Below, piece after piece: positions 7,055 through 8,542 of a DNA stretch of 8,542 bases (positions are counted from its first letter, which is position 1; each line of letters starts with the position of its first letter). The position numbers and the translations under genes were made by a program. The DNA comes from Clostridiales bacterium (lineage in GTDB: Bacteria > Bacillota > Desulfitobacteriia > Desulfitobacteriales > Desulfitobacteriaceae). Under the pieces are notes generated by a model that ran no database searches, was not told the DNA's origin, and saw only the letters and a program-made list of their open reading frames with translations. The DNA lies in NCBI GenBank assembly GCA_027357125.1, contig DAHVVW010000067.1:1-8542 (forward strand), read 5' to 3'.

Positions 7055-7088
7055 GGCTTGCGCCGAGCCATAGGCGAAGGCGGAAGCC
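7055..7088 (-). terminator. Imperfect hairpin between mutS and the hydantoinase-type gene, weak terminator candidate
   Basis: In the 104-base gap after mutS, minus-strand GGCTTCCGCC (7079-7088) and GGCGCAAGCC (7055-7064) pair at nine of ten positions around a 14-base loop that itself contains GCC-TAT-GGC. The stem is followed by AAGTTTTCTTT, an interrupted T tract, and then by the next ribosome binding site. It could be a weak terminator, an attenuator or a processing site. A competing 5-base hairpin, AAGGC-TTCC-GCCTT, uses the same sequence. I see no convincing promoter in the gap. Confidence 0.35.
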
Positions 7089-7133
7089 TTAGTTGCACTT
7101 GTGCCACCAGAAAATATACTTTCTTAATTGGTA

Positions 7134-8542
7134 TTAAAATGTCTGTAAGGAATGCAGGCGTTCCCGCACATCAAATAAATACTCTAAGGCCTGCCGGGGA
7201 GTCATATCTTCTAATACCACATGCGCAATTTCTTGAAGAAGCGGATGCAGTTCAGGTTCCGTGAAAAGACTGAATTGGATGACCTTTCCCGGTTCTTTGT
7301 CAAGATACGGCTGGCTGTTTTCAAACTCGAACAGGAGCACTTTTGCCCTCTTTACTAGAGACTCAGGCAGCCCTGCGATGCGGGCGACTTGAATTCCATA
7401 ACTACGGTCAGCGCGGCCGGGTAAAATCTTATGCAGAAATACTATTTCTTCTCCGTGTTCTTTCACAGCAACGTGAAGATTGAAAATTCCCGGGAAATTT
7501 TCTTCAAGCTGCGTTAATTCGTGATAATGAGTAGCAAACAACACTTTGGCCGGCAAATTTTCAACAAAATACTCAGTTGCAGCCCAGGCTATGCTCAAGC
7601 CGTCAAAGGTAGCAGTGCCGCGTCCGATCTCGTCTAAGATTACGAGGCTGTGGGCGGTCGCATTGCGTAGAATATGCGCCACTTCCTGCATCTCCACCAT
7701 AAAAGTGCTCTGACCTGACGCTAGGTCATCCGAAGCTCCAACCCTGGTAAAAATGCGGTCTATGAGGGGAACAGCCGCTTGGCGGGCGGGGACGAACGAG
7801 CCAATATGAGCCATGAGCACAATTAAGGCTACCTGCCGCATATACGTAGATTTACCGGCCATATTAGGACCGGTGATAAGTGCCAGGTGTTTCTGAACAC
7901 TTAGGTTAATATCATTAGGAACAAATTCGCTCGTTCCAAGCATTTGTTCCACCACTGGATGGCGTCCATCCCTTATTTTGAGTTCGTACTCCTCTCCTAT
8001 TTCAGGCCGGACATAATTATTGCGCACTGCAACCTCAGCCAGGCTGAGATAAGTATCTATCTCCGCTAAAGTCCGGGCTGCAGTCAGGATTTCTTGAGTG
8101 TGGGCGCGGACTTCCTCCCTAATCTGAAGAAAAATTTCATATTCTAAAGTAATGAGCTTTTCCTGAGCCCCTAAAACTTTCTGTTCATAATCTTTAAGAT
8201 CCGGTGTTATAAAGCGTTCGGCATTGGCCAAAGTTTGTTTTCTGATATAATCTGCTGGAACCGAATCCCGATTGGCGTGAGTCACTTCAAGGTAATAGCC
8301 AAATACCTTGTTATATCCGACCTTAAGGGAACGAATACCGGTACGCTCTCTTTCAACACTCTCAAGGCGGGCAATCCATTCTTTAGCCCCAGAGGATAGC
8401 GTGCGAAGTTCATCCACCTCAGCAGAGTACCCGGTTTTTATCAGGTTTCCCTCTTTCACAGAAGCAGGAGCGTCCGGATTTAAGGCCTCACTTAAGTTAA
8501 AAGAAAGAGTATCCAAACCCTCTAAATATTGACTTAAATTCT
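7134..8542 (-). CDS. mutS: DNA mismatch repair protein MutS (C-terminal part, gene continues past the window edge)
   Basis: MutS dimers bind mismatches and, on ATP exchange, become sliding clamps that recruit MutL. The frame stays open to the right edge, so the 468 residues here are the C-terminal part of a protein normally about 860 long; the mismatch-binding N-terminal domain lies outside. What remains is the end of the core, the clamp arms (with VGYNKVFGYYLEVT, about 74-87) and the ATPase. The ATPase shows Walker A GPNMAGKST (224-232), STFMVEM (278-284), Walker B with signature LVILDEIGRGT (299-309), and ATHYHELT (336-343). GRADRSYGIQVARIAGLP (about 375-392) follows. QFSLF (422-426) matches the beta-clamp-binding pentapeptide, and a helical C-terminus ends the protein. 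The signature continues ATFDG where STYDG is commoner, a mild change. An internal TTG at 8516 is not the true start because homologous sequence continues upstream. The gene leads the block; the next gene begins 104 bases downstream. Confidence 0.97.
   Translation of the reverse strand, partial: NLSQYLEGLDTLSFNLSEALNPDAPASVKEGNLIKTGYSAEVDELRTLSSGAKEWIARLESVERERTGIRSLKVGYNKVFGYYLEVTHANRDSVPADYIRKQTLANAERFITPDLKDYEQKVLGAQEKLITLEYEIFLQIREEVRAHTQEILTAARTLAEIDTYLSLAEVAVRNNYVRPEIGEEYELKIRDGRHPVVEQMLGTSEFVPNDINLSVQKHLALITGPNMAGKSTYMRQVALIVLMAHIGSFVPARQAAVPLIDRIFTRVGASDDLASGQSTFMVEMQEVAHILRNATAHSLVILDEIGRGTATFDGLSIAWAATEYFVENLPAKVLFATHYHELTQLEENFPGIFNLHVAVKEHGEEIVFLHKILPGRADRSYGIQVARIAGLPESLVKRAKVLLFEFENSQPYLDKEPGKVIQFSLFTEPELHPLLQEIAHVVLEDMTPRQALEYLFDVRERLHSLQTF

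Noticed and set aside
8514..8516. mutS beginning at an internal TTG
   Set aside because: The frame continues open to the edge with MutS-like sequence, and half of the expected protein would be missing. This is a truncated view, not a short gene.

Overview
The window is a compact, wholly minus-strand gene block from a bacterium, most likely an anaerobic Gram-positive of the Clostridia (Desulfitobacterium/Desulfosporosinus-like Peptococcales is my best guess). The reasons are strong GGAGG-type ribosome binding sites, two forced TTG starts, an endonuclease-type MutL of the kind used where MutH is absent, a short-tailed Firmicutes-type Hfq, and the mutS/mutL/miaA/hfq neighbourhood. No lineage marker gene is present, so the placement is inference.

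In transcription order (right to left) the block holds: the C-terminal half of mutS (runs off the right edge); a hydantoinase/oxoprolinase-type ATPase-fold protein; a histone-deacetylase-family metal-dependent deacylase with a cysteine-rich C-terminal extension; mutL; an RsmJ-like SAM-dependent methyltransferase; miaA; and hfq. The last 30 bases after hfq hold nothing I can assign. The longest gaps are 104 bases (mutS to the hydantoinase-type gene, containing an imperfect hairpin) and 95 bases (mutL to the methyltransferase). No gene-free stretch reaches 300 bases. I see no tRNA, rRNA, CRISPR array, insertion sequence or phage gene.

The known logic is mismatch repair (MutS recognises the mismatch, MutL nicks), followed by RNA modification and RNA regulation (methyltransferase, MiaA tRNA isopentenylation, Hfq sRNA chaperone). 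The unexpected part is the pair lodged between mutS and mutL. The hydantoinase-type gene overlaps the deacylase by 4 bases (ATGA), and the deacylase overlaps mutL by a TTGA. The chain hydantoinase-type protein - deacylase - MutL is therefore probably translationally coupled. Whether this is functional linkage or just operon packing cannot be read from the sequence.

Three start sites deserve attention. mutL is best started at the TTG at 4040 (621 aa) and miaA at the ATG at 1267 (314 aa); both differ from the longest open frame. The hydantoinase-type gene must start at the TTG at 7029. The most useful second-look items are the gene pair inside mutS-mutL, the deacylase's zinc-ribbon-like tail, the lone hydantoinase-type subunit without a visible partner, and a very AT-rich, internally repetitive linker in MutL.
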